From DATARH01 sp963789255 (GTDB lineage: Bacteria > Pseudomonadota > Alphaproteobacteria > ATCC43930 > CGMCC-115725), in contig CAWBJW010000004.1 in assembly GCA_963789255.1 (NCBI GenBank), positions 1 to 64,000 on the forward strand: a stretch of DNA of 64,000 bases, given 5' to 3'. Numbering within the stretch: position 1 is the first letter of the stretch; each line of letters begins with the position of its first letter. Positions 8,499 to 17,564 of this stretch are shown here, one piece after another. Both the position numbers and the translations under genes were made by a program. A model generated the notes under the pieces. The model had not been told where the DNA came from. It saw nothing but the letters and a program-made list of their open reading frames with translations, and did no database searches.

Positions 8499-9722
8499 AT
8501 GCCGTCGTTCCGTTGGTCGGCAATAAATGCCGGGGGCGAGGTGGTCCGCGGCCTCAGCGAGGCGCCCGACAGCGCCGCCGTGGTCGACCGGCTGCAGCGC
8601 CAGGGCCAGATCGTGCTGAGCGCCGAACCGGCCGATGGGCGCTGGCGCCTTGCCGATCTGCTGCAGCTGGAGATCGGCGGCCGCCGCGCGCTCAACCGGG
8701 CCACTCTGGCAGAGGTCACCCGCGAGCTGGCGATCATGCTGATCGCCGGGCAGGACCTCGACCGCGCCTTGCGCTTCATCGTTGAAAATTCCGCCAATGC
8801 GCGCGCCATATCGATCCTGACCAGAGTGCGCGACAAGGTGCGCGCCGGGAGCTCCTTGGCCGCCGCGCTGGCCGCCGAACCGCGCAGTTTTTCGCGGCTT
8901 TACGTCGGCATGGTGCGGGCCGGGGAGGCGGGCGGCACGCTGCCCGCGACGCTGGAACAACTGGCCACGCTGCTCGAACGCGAGCGCAGCCTCAAAGCAA
9001 GCCTGAATGCCGCGCTGATCTATCCGGTGGTGCTGGTGATCGCGGCAATCGGCTCGGTCGTGCTGCTGCTCGAGTACGTGCTGCCGCAATTCACGCCGTT
9101 CTTCGAACAGGCCGGGGCCAAGCTGCCGGTCGCGACCCAGGTGCTGATGACGGTCGGCCGGATACTCGGCGCGGGCGCGCCCTGGCTGCTGCTCGCCGTG
9201 GTCGCCCTGGCCCTGCTGACCCGACACATGCTGGCCGACCCGGCGCGGCGGTTGAAGGCGGACCGGCTTGTGCTCCGGCTGCCGGTTATCGGGCGCCTGG
9301 TGCAGGAGACGATGGCGGCGCGGCTGACGCGCACCCTCGGCACGCTGTTGCAGAACGGCGTGCCGCTGATCGCGGCGCTCACGATCGCGAAGGATGCGCT
9401 CGGCAACCGCGCTGCCGCGGCGGCGGTCGAAGCGGCGTCAGCGGCGGCAAAGGGCGGCGGCGGCCTCGCCCGGCCGCTGGGCGAGGCCGGCCTGTTTCCG
9501 CCGCGCACGATCCACCTGCTGCAACTCGGCGAAGAGGCGGCGCAACTCGCGGCGATGTCGTTGAAGGCTGCCGATATCCATGACGAGCAGGCGCGCCTGA
9601 TCGTCCAGCGCATCGTCGCGCTCGCGGTCCCGGCCATTACGATCGCGATGGGTTTGGTCGTCGCCGGCATTGTCAGCACGCTGCTGACCACCGTCCTCAG
9701 CCTCAATGATCTCGCCCAATGA
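8499..9722 (+). CDS. gspF: Type II secretion inner-membrane platform protein GspF
   Basis: A 407-residue GspF/PilC-family protein, the polytopic platform that links the assembly ATPase to pseudopilus growth. Two T2SSF domains are visible. The first, around residues 75-195, contains ELAIMLIAGQDLDRAL and VRAGEAGGTLPATLEQLA and ends in membrane helix ~171-195. The second spans ~275-400 with LTRTLGTLLQNGVPLIAAL. Further helices lie at ~226-242 and ~372-398. AAGGAAG stands before the ATG. It heads a tightly overlapping operon; no gspE precedes it, which is unusual because E and F are normally paired. Confidence 0.93.
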   Translation: MPSFRWSAINAGGEVVRGLSEAPDSAAVVDRLQRQGQIVLSAEPADGRWRLADLLQLEIGGRRALNRATLAEVTRELAIMLIAGQDLDRALRFIVENSANARAISILTRVRDKVRAGSSLAAALAAEPRSFSRLYVGMVRAGEAGGTLPATLEQLATLLERERSLKASLNAALIYPVVLVIAAIGSVVLLLEYVLPQFTPFFEQAGAKLPVATQVLMTVGRILGAGAPWLLLAVVALALLTRHMLADPARRLKADRLVLRLPVIGRLVQETMAARLTRTLGTLLQNGVPLIAALTIAKDALGNRAAAAAVEAASAAAKGGGGLARPLGEAGLFPPRTIHLLQLGEEAAQLAAMSLKAADIHDEQARLIVQRIVALAVPAITIAMGLVVAGIVSTLLTTVLSLNDLAQ

Positions 9723-10225
9723 TTTTGCCGGCTGAGCCGCGCCCGGCGCGGTATGCGGCCCCAATATCCGGGGGCCCGGTTGCCGGGTTCACGCTACTCG
9801 AGATTATCGTCGCGGTCGCGATACTCGGCTTGGCGCTGGCTCTGGTTGTCGGCTACAAGGCGCCGTGGAGCAGCACGCTCGGGCTCCGCGGTACCGCCGC
9901 GGAACTGGCTTCGGGGCTGCGCCTGGCACGCTCCGAGGCGATCGCGAGCAACCGGCCGGTCGCCTTCGAGCTGAACCTCGCCGCGCGTCGGTACCGGGTC
10001 GGCGCCGCACCGGCGCGGCAGCTCCCCAGGCGGCTGAGGGTCGCGTTACTAACGATCGACGGCGAGCAGCGCAACGGCAATACGGGCGACATCCGCTTCA
10101 ACCCTGACGGCAGCTCGACCGGCGGGCGCATCACGATCGCTGACGGCGCCCACAGCATGGCGGTTGGCGTCGAATGGCTGAGCGGGCGGGTAAGCATCGC
10201 CGCTATGTCGCCGGGAACCAGATGA
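9719..10225 (+). CDS. gspH: Type II secretion minor pseudopilin GspH
   Basis: 168 residues with a class III prepilin leader. The peptidase site is G23/F24 (AGFTLLEIIV), with the conserved Glu at mature position 5, followed by a hydrophobic helix. The LASGLRLARSEAIASNRPVA segment is typical of GspH/FimT pseudopilins. Its start overlaps the gspF stop (ATGA), implying coupled translation. GspH is a minor pseudopilin near the pseudopilus tip and needs a prepilin peptidase (GspO/PilD), which is not encoded in this window. Confidence 0.88.
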   Translation: MILPAEPRPARYAAPISGGPVAGFTLLEIIVAVAILGLALALVVGYKAPWSSTLGLRGTAAELASGLRLARSEAIASNRPVAFELNLAARRYRVGAAPARQLPRRLRVALLTIDGEQRNGNTGDIRFNPDGSSTGGRITIADGAHSMAVGVEWLSGRVSIAAMSPGTR

Positions 10226-10226
10226 A

Positions 10227-11297
10227 ATGGCCGAACCGGCTGCGAGCACAGTGCGCCGGCGCGCCAATGGGTTCGCTCTGCTTGAAGTGATCGTCGCGGT
10301 GGTGATCGCCGGATTGGCGCTGGTTGTGCTGTTCCGCGCCGGCAGCGATGGCTTGTTCGCGGCCGCGTCCGCCGGGCGGGTGGAACAGGCCATCGAGCGC
10401 GCCCAATCGCATCTGGCCGCCGTGGGCCGGGGCGGTCCGATCGCGCCGGGCGAAACTGAAGGCGACGATGGCGGCGGCTATCGCTGGCGGCTGCGCATGC
10501 GGCCGATCGCTGTGCAGCCGGCGGCGGTGCAAGCCGGCGCAGGGGCGACGACAACATTGTTCGATGTCAAGGTCACGATCGCGTGGCGGGCATGGGGACG
10601 CGAGAAATCGGTATCGCTCGAACTCGAGGCGCCTGAGCATGGTGACGGCTTCACCGTGATGGCGAGCGCCGTGCCGCCCCTGCTCGCGCGCCGCCCGGAC
10701 AGCGGCTTCAGCCTGCTCGAGATCCTCGTGGCGTTGATCGTGCTCAGTTTTCTGATGATCAGCCTGAATGAGGGCGTCCATACCGGTCTGCGGTTATGGA
10801 CGATGCAGACCCGCCAGATCGACGCGACCGCGGATCTCGATTCGACCGCCCGCGTGCTGCGCAACCTGCTGACCGAGATCCCGATCAACCCGATCGCCAC
10901 CCTCAACCCCGGCTCGGGGCCTCTCGCCATATCGTTCAAGGGCACCGCGGGCGAGCTCGGCTTTGTCGGCGACCTTCCGACCGGGCTGGGCGGCACGCGG
11001 CTTGCCGACATTACGCTCAGCGCACGCGGCGGGCGTCTCGTGCTCGCCTGGGCGCCGCATCGGCATGAGCTCTCCGCCGCGCCACCGGCCGCGACAGACA
11101 TTGAGTTGCTGCGCGGCCTCACCCGGTTCGAGCTTGCCTATTGGGGAGGCAGCGCGCCGGGCCTTCCGCCGGGTTGGCTTGCGCGATGGAGGGCGGCGTT
11201 CCTGCCACCGCTGATCCGCATCCGGATGAGCTTTGCCAAGGGGGATCCGCGCCAGTGGCCGGACATGATCGTGGCGCCGCAGTTGTGGACCCCCTAG
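10227..11297 (+). CDS. gspI-gspJ: Type II secretion pseudopilins GspI and GspJ in one continuous frame
   Basis: One frame of 356 codons contains two complete pseudopilins. Residues 1-~143 are GspI (leader site G15/F16 in NGFALLEVIV). From M145 a second leader (DSGFSLLEILVALIVL) begins GspJ, which runs to the end. Both have Glu at mature position 5. A true fusion would bury the second leader, which the prepilin peptidase expects at an N-terminus. In the +1 frame a TGA at 10657-10659 overlaps the ATG at 10659 (TGATG), just as other genes here overlap. A single inserted base late in gspI would therefore explain the joined frame. I expect two proteins, 10227-10659 and 10659-11297. Confidence 0.85.
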   Translation: MAEPAASTVRRRANGFALLEVIVAVVIAGLALVVLFRAGSDGLFAAASAGRVEQAIERAQSHLAAVGRGGPIAPGETEGDDGGGYRWRLRMRPIAVQPAAVQAGAGATTTLFDVKVTIAWRAWGREKSVSLELEAPEHGDGFTVMASAVPPLLARRPDSGFSLLEILVALIVLSFLMISLNEGVHTGLRLWTMQTRQIDATADLDSTARVLRNLLTEIPINPIATLNPGSGPLAISFKGTAGELGFVGDLPTGLGGTRLADITLSARGGRLVLAWAPHRHELSAAPPAATDIELLRGLTRFELAYWGGSAPGLPPGWLARWRAAFLPPLIRIRMSFAKGDPRQWPDMIVAPQLWTP

Positions 11298-11401
11298 GTC
11301 TGAGCCTGCGCCTGGTTAAGCTGCGGAAATTTGTCGAAGTCTTTTGAGCGATGCCCTATCATCGAATGAGCGGGCGGATAGGATTTCGGGTTGGCGGTAG
11401 T

Positions 11402-12439
11402 ATGGTGCGCGAGTTCTTGACTTGGTGGTTAGGACAGCTCGCCGATCTGATCCCGCAGCAATGGCGGCGCTTTGGCTCGCCGAGCGGGGATGCGATGGTG
11501 ATCGCCCCGGCCGGACCGCTCGCCGGCGGGGTTGCGTCGGTTGCGGTCAGCCTGCGGCGCAATGGTCGCGAAACGCCGCTCGGCCGCTTCGCGCTTTCCG
11601 CGGGAGGGCTGAGCGGGGCCCTCCAGCCCGACGGCAAGCCGGCGGTGCTGCGGCTCGCCGAAACCGACGTGCTGAGCAAGACGGTCACCCTACCCTTGGC
11701 CGCCGAACGCGGGCTCGACCAGGTGATCGCCTTCGAGATGGATCGGGAGACCCCCTTTAGCCTCGACGAAATCTTCTGGAACCACCACATCGTCCGCCGC
11801 GACCGTGAGCGTGGCCAATTGTCGGTCAGGGTGCTGCTGGTCCCCCGGGCCAGCCTCGCTGCGTTGCTTGACGCTCTTGCCAAGGTCGGGATCGCCCCGA
11901 AGCGGGCGGAGATCGGCGCCGGGCCGGATCAGGGGTGCTACCTGCCACTCGATGGCAATGGCGGGCTTCACGATGCCGCGGCACGGCGCCTGCTGCGCTG
12001 GCCGGCGGTTGCAGCGTGTGCCGGGTTCGCGCTCGCTGCGGCCGTGGCGCCTTTTGTTCAGCAGGCTTTCGCACTGGCCGCCGTCAACCGCGAGATCGCG
12101 ACCAGCCGTCCGGCCGTTGCCGAGGTGGACAAGCTGCGCAAGGAAATCGAGCGGCTCTCGGGCACGGTCGATCTGATCGACAGCGAACGCGACAAGGCCG
12201 GGCGGCCACTGGCGACACTCGCGGCGGTGACCCGCGTGCTCCCAGACAACACGTTCCTCTCCGACTTTGATCAGCAGCAGCACCGGGTAACGCTGAACGG
12301 CAGTTCCGCTGGGGCATCGCAGCTGATCGGGGCGCTCGCCGGCGGAAACGAACTGCGCAACCCGACCTTCGCGGCCCCGGTCACGCGCGAGGCAACCGGA
12401 TCGGAGATCTTCACCATTACAACGGAGGTCGCGCCATAG
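11402..12439 (+). CDS. gspL: Type II secretion protein GspL-like (PilM/PilN-like)
   Basis: About 345 residues. The N-terminal half is a degenerate actin-like GspL cytoplasmic domain (LRLAETDVLSKTVTLPLAAE, VIAFEMDRETPFSLDEIFW). A single membrane helix follows near the middle (VAACAGFALAAAVAPFV). The C-terminal half is a PilN-like periplasmic domain with a coiled-coil segment (VDKLRKEIERLSG). GspL anchors the ATPase GspE to the membrane and pairs with GspM. I prefer the ATG at 11402 (MVREFLTWW); an ATG at 11351 is in frame, and neither has a strong Shine-Dalgarno. Confidence 0.82.
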   Translation: MVREFLTWWLGQLADLIPQQWRRFGSPSGDAMVIAPAGPLAGGVASVAVSLRRNGRETPLGRFALSAGGLSGALQPDGKPAVLRLAETDVLSKTVTLPLAAERGLDQVIAFEMDRETPFSLDEIFWNHHIVRRDRERGQLSVRVLLVPRASLAALLDALAKVGIAPKRAEIGAGPDQGCYLPLDGNGGLHDAAARRLLRWPAVAACAGFALAAAVAPFVQQAFALAAVNREIATSRPAVAEVDKLRKEIERLSGTVDLIDSERDKAGRPLATLAAVTRVLPDNTFLSDFDQQQHRVTLNGSSAGASQLIGALAGGNELRNPTFAAPVTREATGSEIFTITTEVAP

Positions 12440-13029
12440 CCGCCACTTTCAATCCGCCGACGGGCCGGGCCGGCCAGTTGCTGGCGTTGGCCATTCTGTG
12501 TCTGGTGCTCGGGAGCTTGTATCTTTTGGTCGTAACGCCGTTGCTCGATTTCTACGCCCAGCGCGAGGCAATGCTGGCCGACCGGCAAATGCTGGCGCCC
12601 CGCCTGAGCGCGGTCGCGGGTAGGCTGCCAGGCTTGCGCGGGCGGCTTGCCGAATTGAAGACCGCCGCGAGCAGCAAGCGCATAACCCTCGCCGGTCGCA
12701 CCGACTCGATCGCGTCCGCCAATCTGCAGAGCCGCATCGAAGAGCTGGCGGCCGCCGCCGGCGTGACAATCGCCAGCACCGATGGGCTCACGGTGCAAAA
12801 CCGCGGCGGGTATAACCGGATCGGGCTGCGCGTCGCGGTCAGCGGCGCGTACGAAGGGATCGTCAAGCTGGCCGCAGGGATTGAAACAGCAGCCCCCCCG
12901 CTCGTGCTGGGGACCCTGCAGATCCACGGTGTCCTGCGGGAGAATGCCACGATTCTTCCCAGGCTCGATGCCAGTTTCGAGGTGTATGGCTTCCGCCACG
13001 CCGAAACGCCGGTTGCCTCGACGCAATGA
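12436..13029 (+). CDS. gspM: Type II secretion protein GspM-like, non-ATG start
   Basis: GspM-type bitopic protein: a short cytoplasmic tail, one membrane helix (LLALAILCLVLGSLYLLVV), then a periplasmic coiled-coil/ferredoxin-like part. The frame has no ATG or GTG in the right place. AACGGAGG ends 7 nt before an ATA at 12436 that overlaps the gspL stop, which is where an ATG would be expected. The alternative is a TTG at 12478, but that would start inside the membrane helix. It overlaps the next gene by ATGA. The start is therefore uncertain, while the identity is supported by position between gspL and the gspC-like gene. Confidence 0.75.
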   Translation: MAATFNPPTGRAGQLLALAILCLVLGSLYLLVVTPLLDFYAQREAMLADRQMLAPRLSAVAGRLPGLRGRLAELKTAASSKRITLAGRTDSIASANLQSRIEELAAAAGVTIASTDGLTVQNRGGYNRIGLRVAVSGAYEGIVKLAAGIETAAPPLVLGTLQIHGVLRENATILPRLDASFEVYGFRHAETPVASTQ

Positions 13030-13679
13030 TCGATCGCGTTTTGCTGCTCTCCATGGCCGGGTGCGCCCTGTTCGGCACCTTGCTCCTGTTCGAGCTGTAT
13101 CCGCGCGAGAGCCGGCAACCGGCGGTCGTGCCCCCTTTGGGGCATGCGGAACAGCACCTGGCGCCGTCCGCCGTTCAACATCCGCGGATCGACGAATTGA
13201 TGGCGACGATCCTCGGGCGTCCGTTGTTTAGTGTGACACGGCGCCCGCCGGAGCGGGCCAACACCGCCGCTGCGGCCGCTGCCGAACTGCCGGATGTGAG
13301 GCTCACCGGCATCGTCATCGAGCCGAGTTGCCGTCTGGCGATCTTCGCGGTTCCCGACGGGAAGCCGCTCGTCCGCTCGGAGGGCGAGACGATCAAGGAT
13401 TGGCGGCTTGACAGCATCGCTCTGCACAAAGTCTCGTTGAGCGGCCCGGCCGGAGCCAGGACACTCGAACCGAAAGTCGATCCGAAGCTGGTTCGACCAC
13501 ACCCGCCAGCCCTTCCGCCGCGGCCCGGTGCATCCGGCACTCCAGCCGTCATCGTGGCGAACCGGCCGCCCGTGCCGGCGCTGCCGCAGCCGGGACCGAC
13601 GCTGATGCCAACGGTTCGGGCCCCCATTTCGGCCCCCGCTCTGCTCGGTACGCCGAACCCGCCGAGGCCGCCGCAATGA
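13026..13679 (+). CDS. GspC/GspN-like type II secretion protein
   Basis: 217 residues with an N-terminal membrane anchor (VLLLSMAGCALFGTLLLFEL). A homology-region-like beta domain follows around residues 60-150 (RPLFSVTRRPP, LPDVRLTGIVIE, VRSEGETIKDWRLDSI). The C-terminal tail is long and proline-rich. GspC-type proteins connect the inner-membrane platform to the outer-membrane secretin. No PDZ domain is present, and proteins like this are often labelled GspN in alphaproteobacteria. Both ends overlap neighbours by 4 bp (ATGA), so it belongs to the same transcription unit. Confidence 0.72.
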   Translation: MIDRVLLLSMAGCALFGTLLLFELYPRESRQPAVVPPLGHAEQHLAPSAVQHPRIDELMATILGRPLFSVTRRPPERANTAAAAAAELPDVRLTGIVIEPSCRLAIFAVPDGKPLVRSEGETIKDWRLDSIALHKVSLSGPAGARTLEPKVDPKLVRPHPPALPPRPGASGTPAVIVANRPPVPALPQPGPTLMPTVRAPISAPALLGTPNPPRPPQ

Positions 13680-15949
13680 TCTCGGCCGCGCGCGGCCGAT
13701 TGCTGACGGCGCTGACGACACTAGCCCTGATGGGTCTCGTCGCCTGCCAGGCGCCCCCGACCCTGGAGCCGCTCCAGACGCCCGGCGCGCTCCAATCCGC
13801 CGCGCCGCGGATCAATGGCGTCATCTCTGAAGACCGCAACAGGCTGCCCACTTTCGAGGCGCGCGGGGTGACGACGACGCCGAGGCTTGTCGCGCCTCCG
13901 CAAGGCGCCGCCGGTCAGCCCGGCGACATCACGCTCAATTTCGTCGACACCGACATTCGCGAAATCGTCCGCGTCATCCTGGGTCAGACCCTCAAACTGA
14001 ACTATACGATCGATCCGAGCATCCAGGGGACCGCCACTCTCGAGGTTGGCGAGCCGCTGCCCCGCGCGCGATTGCTGCCAACGCTCGAGACTCTGCTTAA
14101 CCAGAACGGGGCGACGCTGACCCTGCGCGACGGCGTCTACCGCGTCACGCCGCTGGCCGGCGGCGCCGCAGATGCCCCGCTTGCCGGCGCGGGGGCAATC
14201 GGCTCGGGTACCCAGATCGTGGCGCTCCGCTACACCTCAGCCAAGGATTTGGCAAAGGTGCTCGAGCCATATGTCTCCAAAGGCGGCAAGATCACACCGG
14301 ATCCCGGCACCAATGCGCTGATCGTCAGCGGCGACGCCACGGTGCGCCAGACGCTGATTGCGATCATCCGCGCCTTCGATATCGATGTGCTGGCGGGTCA
14401 GTCCTATGCCCTGTTTCCCGCCGGTGACGACAGCGCGCAGCAGCTGGCCGCCGAGCTCGAAAAGGTTTTCCGGACCGAAGGTGAGGGTCCGCTCGCGGGC
14501 GTCGTCCGCGTGCTTCCGATGGAGCGGGTCAACGCGGTACTCGTGATCTCGCCCCAGCCCCGCTACATCGACGCCGCGAGGCGCTTTTTCCGGCTCGAAC
14601 ATCGGGTCGAGGATGCGACGACGCGCACCTGGCACGTCTATTACGTGCAGAACAGCCAGAGCACCGATCTCGAAAACCTGCTCCAGCGCGCCTTCACCCC
14701 GGGTCACGTCACCCCGACGGCGGCGCCCGGCTCGACCGCACCCGGCGCCAAGGCGCTGAGCATGGAGCAAAGCGTCGGGGGAACGCTCTCAGGCCAATCG
14801 GGACTCGGCCAGACTGGCGGGATTCAAGCCGGCGGGACTGGCACCGGCGGCGCGACTACGGGGGGACTGGGGAGCCTGACGGCGTCGTTGACCCCAGCCG
14901 CGCGCGAGAGCGCCAATCCGGCCGCCGAAGCGTTATCCGCTCCGACCGAAACCGGCGCCGAAGCCGAAAATCGCATCCGGATCATTGCCAATCGCAACAA
15001 CAATGCCTTGCTGATCTATGCCACGCCATCCGAATACGCGGTCATCGAAGGCATGTTGCGGAAGATCGACATCGTACCGTTGCAGGTGTTGATCTCGGCG
15101 ACGATCGCCGAGGTCACCCTCAACAATCAGCTGGCTTATGGGACCCAGTTTTTCCTCGGCCACACGCTCCAGGCTACCCTGAGCGGCGCCGCATCCGGCG
15201 ACACCCCCCCGATCTCCACGATCGCCGGGATTCCGATCGGGGCTGCCGCCAATTTCCCCGGTTTCGTCGTGAACAACGCAGCCCGCGAGGTCCTCAACGC
15301 GCTTGCCTCGGTCACCAAGCTGAAGGTCCTGTCGGCCCCGGAGATCATGGTCCTCGACAACGAGCCGGCGCGACTGCAAGTCGGCGCGAACGTCCCGGTG
15401 ATCACACAAAGCTCGCAAAGCACGATCACGGCCAACGCGCCGATCGTCAACAGCGTCGATTACACCGCTACCGGCGTCATCATGCTGGTGACCCCGCAGG
15501 TCAATTCGGGCGGCCTTGTCACCCTCGATATTTCGCAGGAGGTAAGCAACGTCGCCCCCACCACGAGTTCGAACATCGACTCGCCGACCTTCAACCAGCG
15601 TCTGATCCGCACCCGCGTCGCGGTACAGGACGGGCAGACGGTCGGGATGGCCGGACTGATCAGCGACAACAACTCCGAGGGTAATTCGGGGATCCCGTTC
15701 CTCAAGGACATTCCGCTGCTCGGAACCCTCGTCTCGAGCCAGAACAACAGCCGGCAACGCACCGAACTGCTGGTGCTGATCACCCCCCATGTCGTGCATG
15801 ATCAGCGCGATGCGCGCGCCCTGACCGAAGATTTGCGCAGCCAGCTCATCAATGCCGGTCTCGTCCGGCAGGAGGCTGCAGCACAAGCCGCTGACAGGCT
15901 CGGCGAACCCGAACGGCTTGTAGGCCGATGCCGGGCCGGTCGCCCTTGA
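13676..15949 (+). CDS. gspD: Type II secretion secretin GspD (lipoprotein)
   Basis: A 757-residue outer-membrane secretin. The lipobox LVAC (Cys24) suggests it carries its own lipid anchor. N0 to N3 domains follow (ITLNFVDTDIREIVRVILGQ; IVALRYTSAKDLAKVLEPYV; PDPGTNALIVSG). A Gly/Thr-rich linker lies near residues 360-420. The secretin barrel ends the protein (VLSAPEIMVLDNEPARLQVG, VAVQDGQTVGMAGLISD, IPFLKDIPLLGTL). It forms the pore through which folded exoproteins leave. It overlaps gspK by 22 bp. Confidence 0.95.
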   Translation: MISAARGRLLTALTTLALMGLVACQAPPTLEPLQTPGALQSAAPRINGVISEDRNRLPTFEARGVTTTPRLVAPPQGAAGQPGDITLNFVDTDIREIVRVILGQTLKLNYTIDPSIQGTATLEVGEPLPRARLLPTLETLLNQNGATLTLRDGVYRVTPLAGGAADAPLAGAGAIGSGTQIVALRYTSAKDLAKVLEPYVSKGGKITPDPGTNALIVSGDATVRQTLIAIIRAFDIDVLAGQSYALFPAGDDSAQQLAAELEKVFRTEGEGPLAGVVRVLPMERVNAVLVISPQPRYIDAARRFFRLEHRVEDATTRTWHVYYVQNSQSTDLENLLQRAFTPGHVTPTAAPGSTAPGAKALSMEQSVGGTLSGQSGLGQTGGIQAGGTGTGGATTGGLGSLTASLTPAARESANPAAEALSAPTETGAEAENRIRIIANRNNNALLIYATPSEYAVIEGMLRKIDIVPLQVLISATIAEVTLNNQLAYGTQFFLGHTLQATLSGAASGDTPPISTIAGIPIGAAANFPGFVVNNAAREVLNALASVTKLKVLSAPEIMVLDNEPARLQVGANVPVITQSSQSTITANAPIVNSVDYTATGVIMLVTPQVNSGGLVTLDISQEVSNVAPTTSSNIDSPTFNQRLIRTRVAVQDGQTVGMAGLISDNNSEGNSGIPFLKDIPLLGTLVSSQNNSRQRTELLVLITPHVVHDQRDARALTEDLRSQLINAGLVRQEAAAQAADRLGEPERLVGRCRAGRP

Positions 15950-16794
15950 GCGCCGCTCGGCCGAGCGTCCGTGGCCATCAGGGCGGGTTCGCCCTGCTGA
16001 TCGTGCTGTGGACGCTGGTGCTGATCGCCTTTATCGTCGTCCATCTGACGGCGACCGGGCGGACCGAGATCCGCATCGCCGGCAATCTCGCCGCCAATGC
16101 GGCGGCCCAGGCCGCTGCGAATGGGGCGATCTATCAGGCAATCTTCAACCTTACTGACCCGCAGCCGAAACGCCGGTGGCCGATCGACGGGAAGCCCCGC
16201 GAACTGGATATCGGGCAAAGCCGGGTCACGCTGCGCCTTGCAGACGAAGCCGGGCGCGTCAACCCGAACCTGGCCTCGGCGGCGCTGCTGGAGGCCCTGA
16301 TCCGGGCCGCCGCCGGCCAGCAGCAATCGGCGGGAGAAATCAGCACGGCGATCACCGAATGGGTCGGCACCGCCAAGGTGCAGCGCACCCCCGCCGTGCT
16401 GCAGGCCGAGTATCGGATGGCGGGGCTCGATTACGGCCCGCCGGGAGCGCCGTTGGAGAGCATCGACGAGCTTACCCGGGTGCGCGGCATGACCCCGGAG
16501 TTGCTCGCCGCGCTCCGGCCGCACTTGACCCTGTTCGGACCGGCTGAGCCGAACCCGGCGAGTGCCGACCCGGTCGTCTCGGCGGCGCTCGCCCTTGTCG
16601 GCGCGGCGGCGCCTTCGACCATCACGGCCATCCCCGCGGCCTCGAACAGCCCGCTGGGGATCATCACCGTGCGAATTCATGCGACTGCGCGGGGGCCTGG
16701 CAACGCCCAGGTGACGGAAACCGCGGTCGTGCGCTTCACCCCGTTCGCGACACAGGGCTATACGCTGCTCGCCTGGGACAATGCCAGCGAGTGA
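15928..16794 (+). CDS. gspK: Type II secretion minor pseudopilin GspK
   Basis: 288 residues. The prepilin leader cleaves at G20/F21 (GGFALLIVLWTLVLIAF). Mature position 5 is not Glu, as is normal for GspK, the tip pseudopilin. Two saposin-like/SAM-type domains follow, with helical segments and ESIDELTRVRGMTPELLAAL near residues 175-195, a helix-hairpin-helix-like motif seen in this family. It is the last forward-strand gene of the cluster and converges on gspG. Confidence 0.88.
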   Translation: MPGRSPLSAARPSVRGHQGGFALLIVLWTLVLIAFIVVHLTATGRTEIRIAGNLAANAAAQAAANGAIYQAIFNLTDPQPKRRWPIDGKPRELDIGQSRVTLRLADEAGRVNPNLASAALLEALIRAAAGQQQSAGEISTAITEWVGTAKVQRTPAVLQAEYRMAGLDYGPPGAPLESIDELTRVRGMTPELLAALRPHLTLFGPAEPNPASADPVVSAALALVGAAAPSTITAIPAASNSPLGIITVRIHATARGPGNAQVTETAVVRFTPFATQGYTLLAWDNASE

Positions 16795-16813
16795 CCGGCA
16801 TCCAACAGCCCCG

Positions 16814-17383
16814 TCACTCGTTGTAGATGACCCCCGGGTCTCCCGGCTGACCAGTCGGTCCGAGCGAATAGAGATCGTATTCGTGGCCGGGTCGCTGGCT
16901 CGGGCTGCGGTAACCGAAGGGGTGGCCCCACGGGTCTTGCGGCAGCTTGTCGCCTTTGAGATAGGGCCCGCTCCAGTTGGCCTCGCCCTGCGGGCGGGTG
17001 ATCAGCGCCTGCAAGCCCTGATCGGTCGTCGGATAGCCGCCAACATCGAGCTTGTACATGTCCAGCACGGTGGCGAGGCGCTCGATCGATTGATGCGCGA
17101 TCTTTTCCTTGGCCGAGGCCAGCTGTCGGAGCACCGCGGGCGCCACCAGCCCGATCAGCAGCCCGAGAATGGCGACCACGACAAGGAGTTCGAGAAGAGT
17201 GAAACCGCGCTCGCCATGCCGGGCATTGCCGGCATCGCCGCACGGATTTCCCAGCCGCAGCACGGCGCCGGACCGGAGCAGCCCCGTCGTCCGGGGCACC
17301 AGCACCCTCTCGCCTGTGCCGGGCCCGGCAATGGATGTCGAATACCGGCGCGAGAGGGGTAAAGGGCGAAATGTCATGGACAT
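16814..17383 (-). CDS. gspG: Type II secretion major pseudopilin GspG
   Basis: The mature part is a textbook GspG: RGFTLLELLVVVAILGLLIG at the cleavage site, then LDMYKLDVGGYPTTDQGLQ, GPYLKGDKLPQDPWGHPFGY and a C-terminal calcium-site-like segment. It is the main subunit of the pseudopilus. It lies on the opposite strand, convergent with gspK. The start is doubtful: the ATG at 17383 gives a ~60-residue leader, far longer than usual. Nearer in-frame candidates are GTG codons, and two ATGs just before the cleavage site are out of frame. An unseen indel or a GTG start is possible. Confidence 0.82.
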   Translation of the reverse strand: MSMTFRPLPLSRRYSTSIAGPGTGERVLVPRTTGLLRSGAVLRLGNPCGDAGNARHGERGFTLLELLVVVAILGLLIGLVAPAVLRQLASAKEKIAHQSIERLATVLDMYKLDVGGYPTTDQGLQALITRPQGEANWSGPYLKGDKLPQDPWGHPFGYRSPSQRPGHEYDLYSLGPTGQPGDPGVIYNE

Positions 17384-17564
17384 GCGCAGGAGACAAGCTA
17401 CCTTTTTGATCTCCCGCGACCCATAGGCCCGAATTTGGGAGAAAATTGGGCGGAAGTCTCGCCAAAGCCTGTGCCGCGCACCGCGCCCGGTCAAGGACGT
17501 AAATCGCCGGGCTGCCGGCTGCTCGGCTGATCCCGACGACAGCATCGTGACTTCGAGGTTTTCT

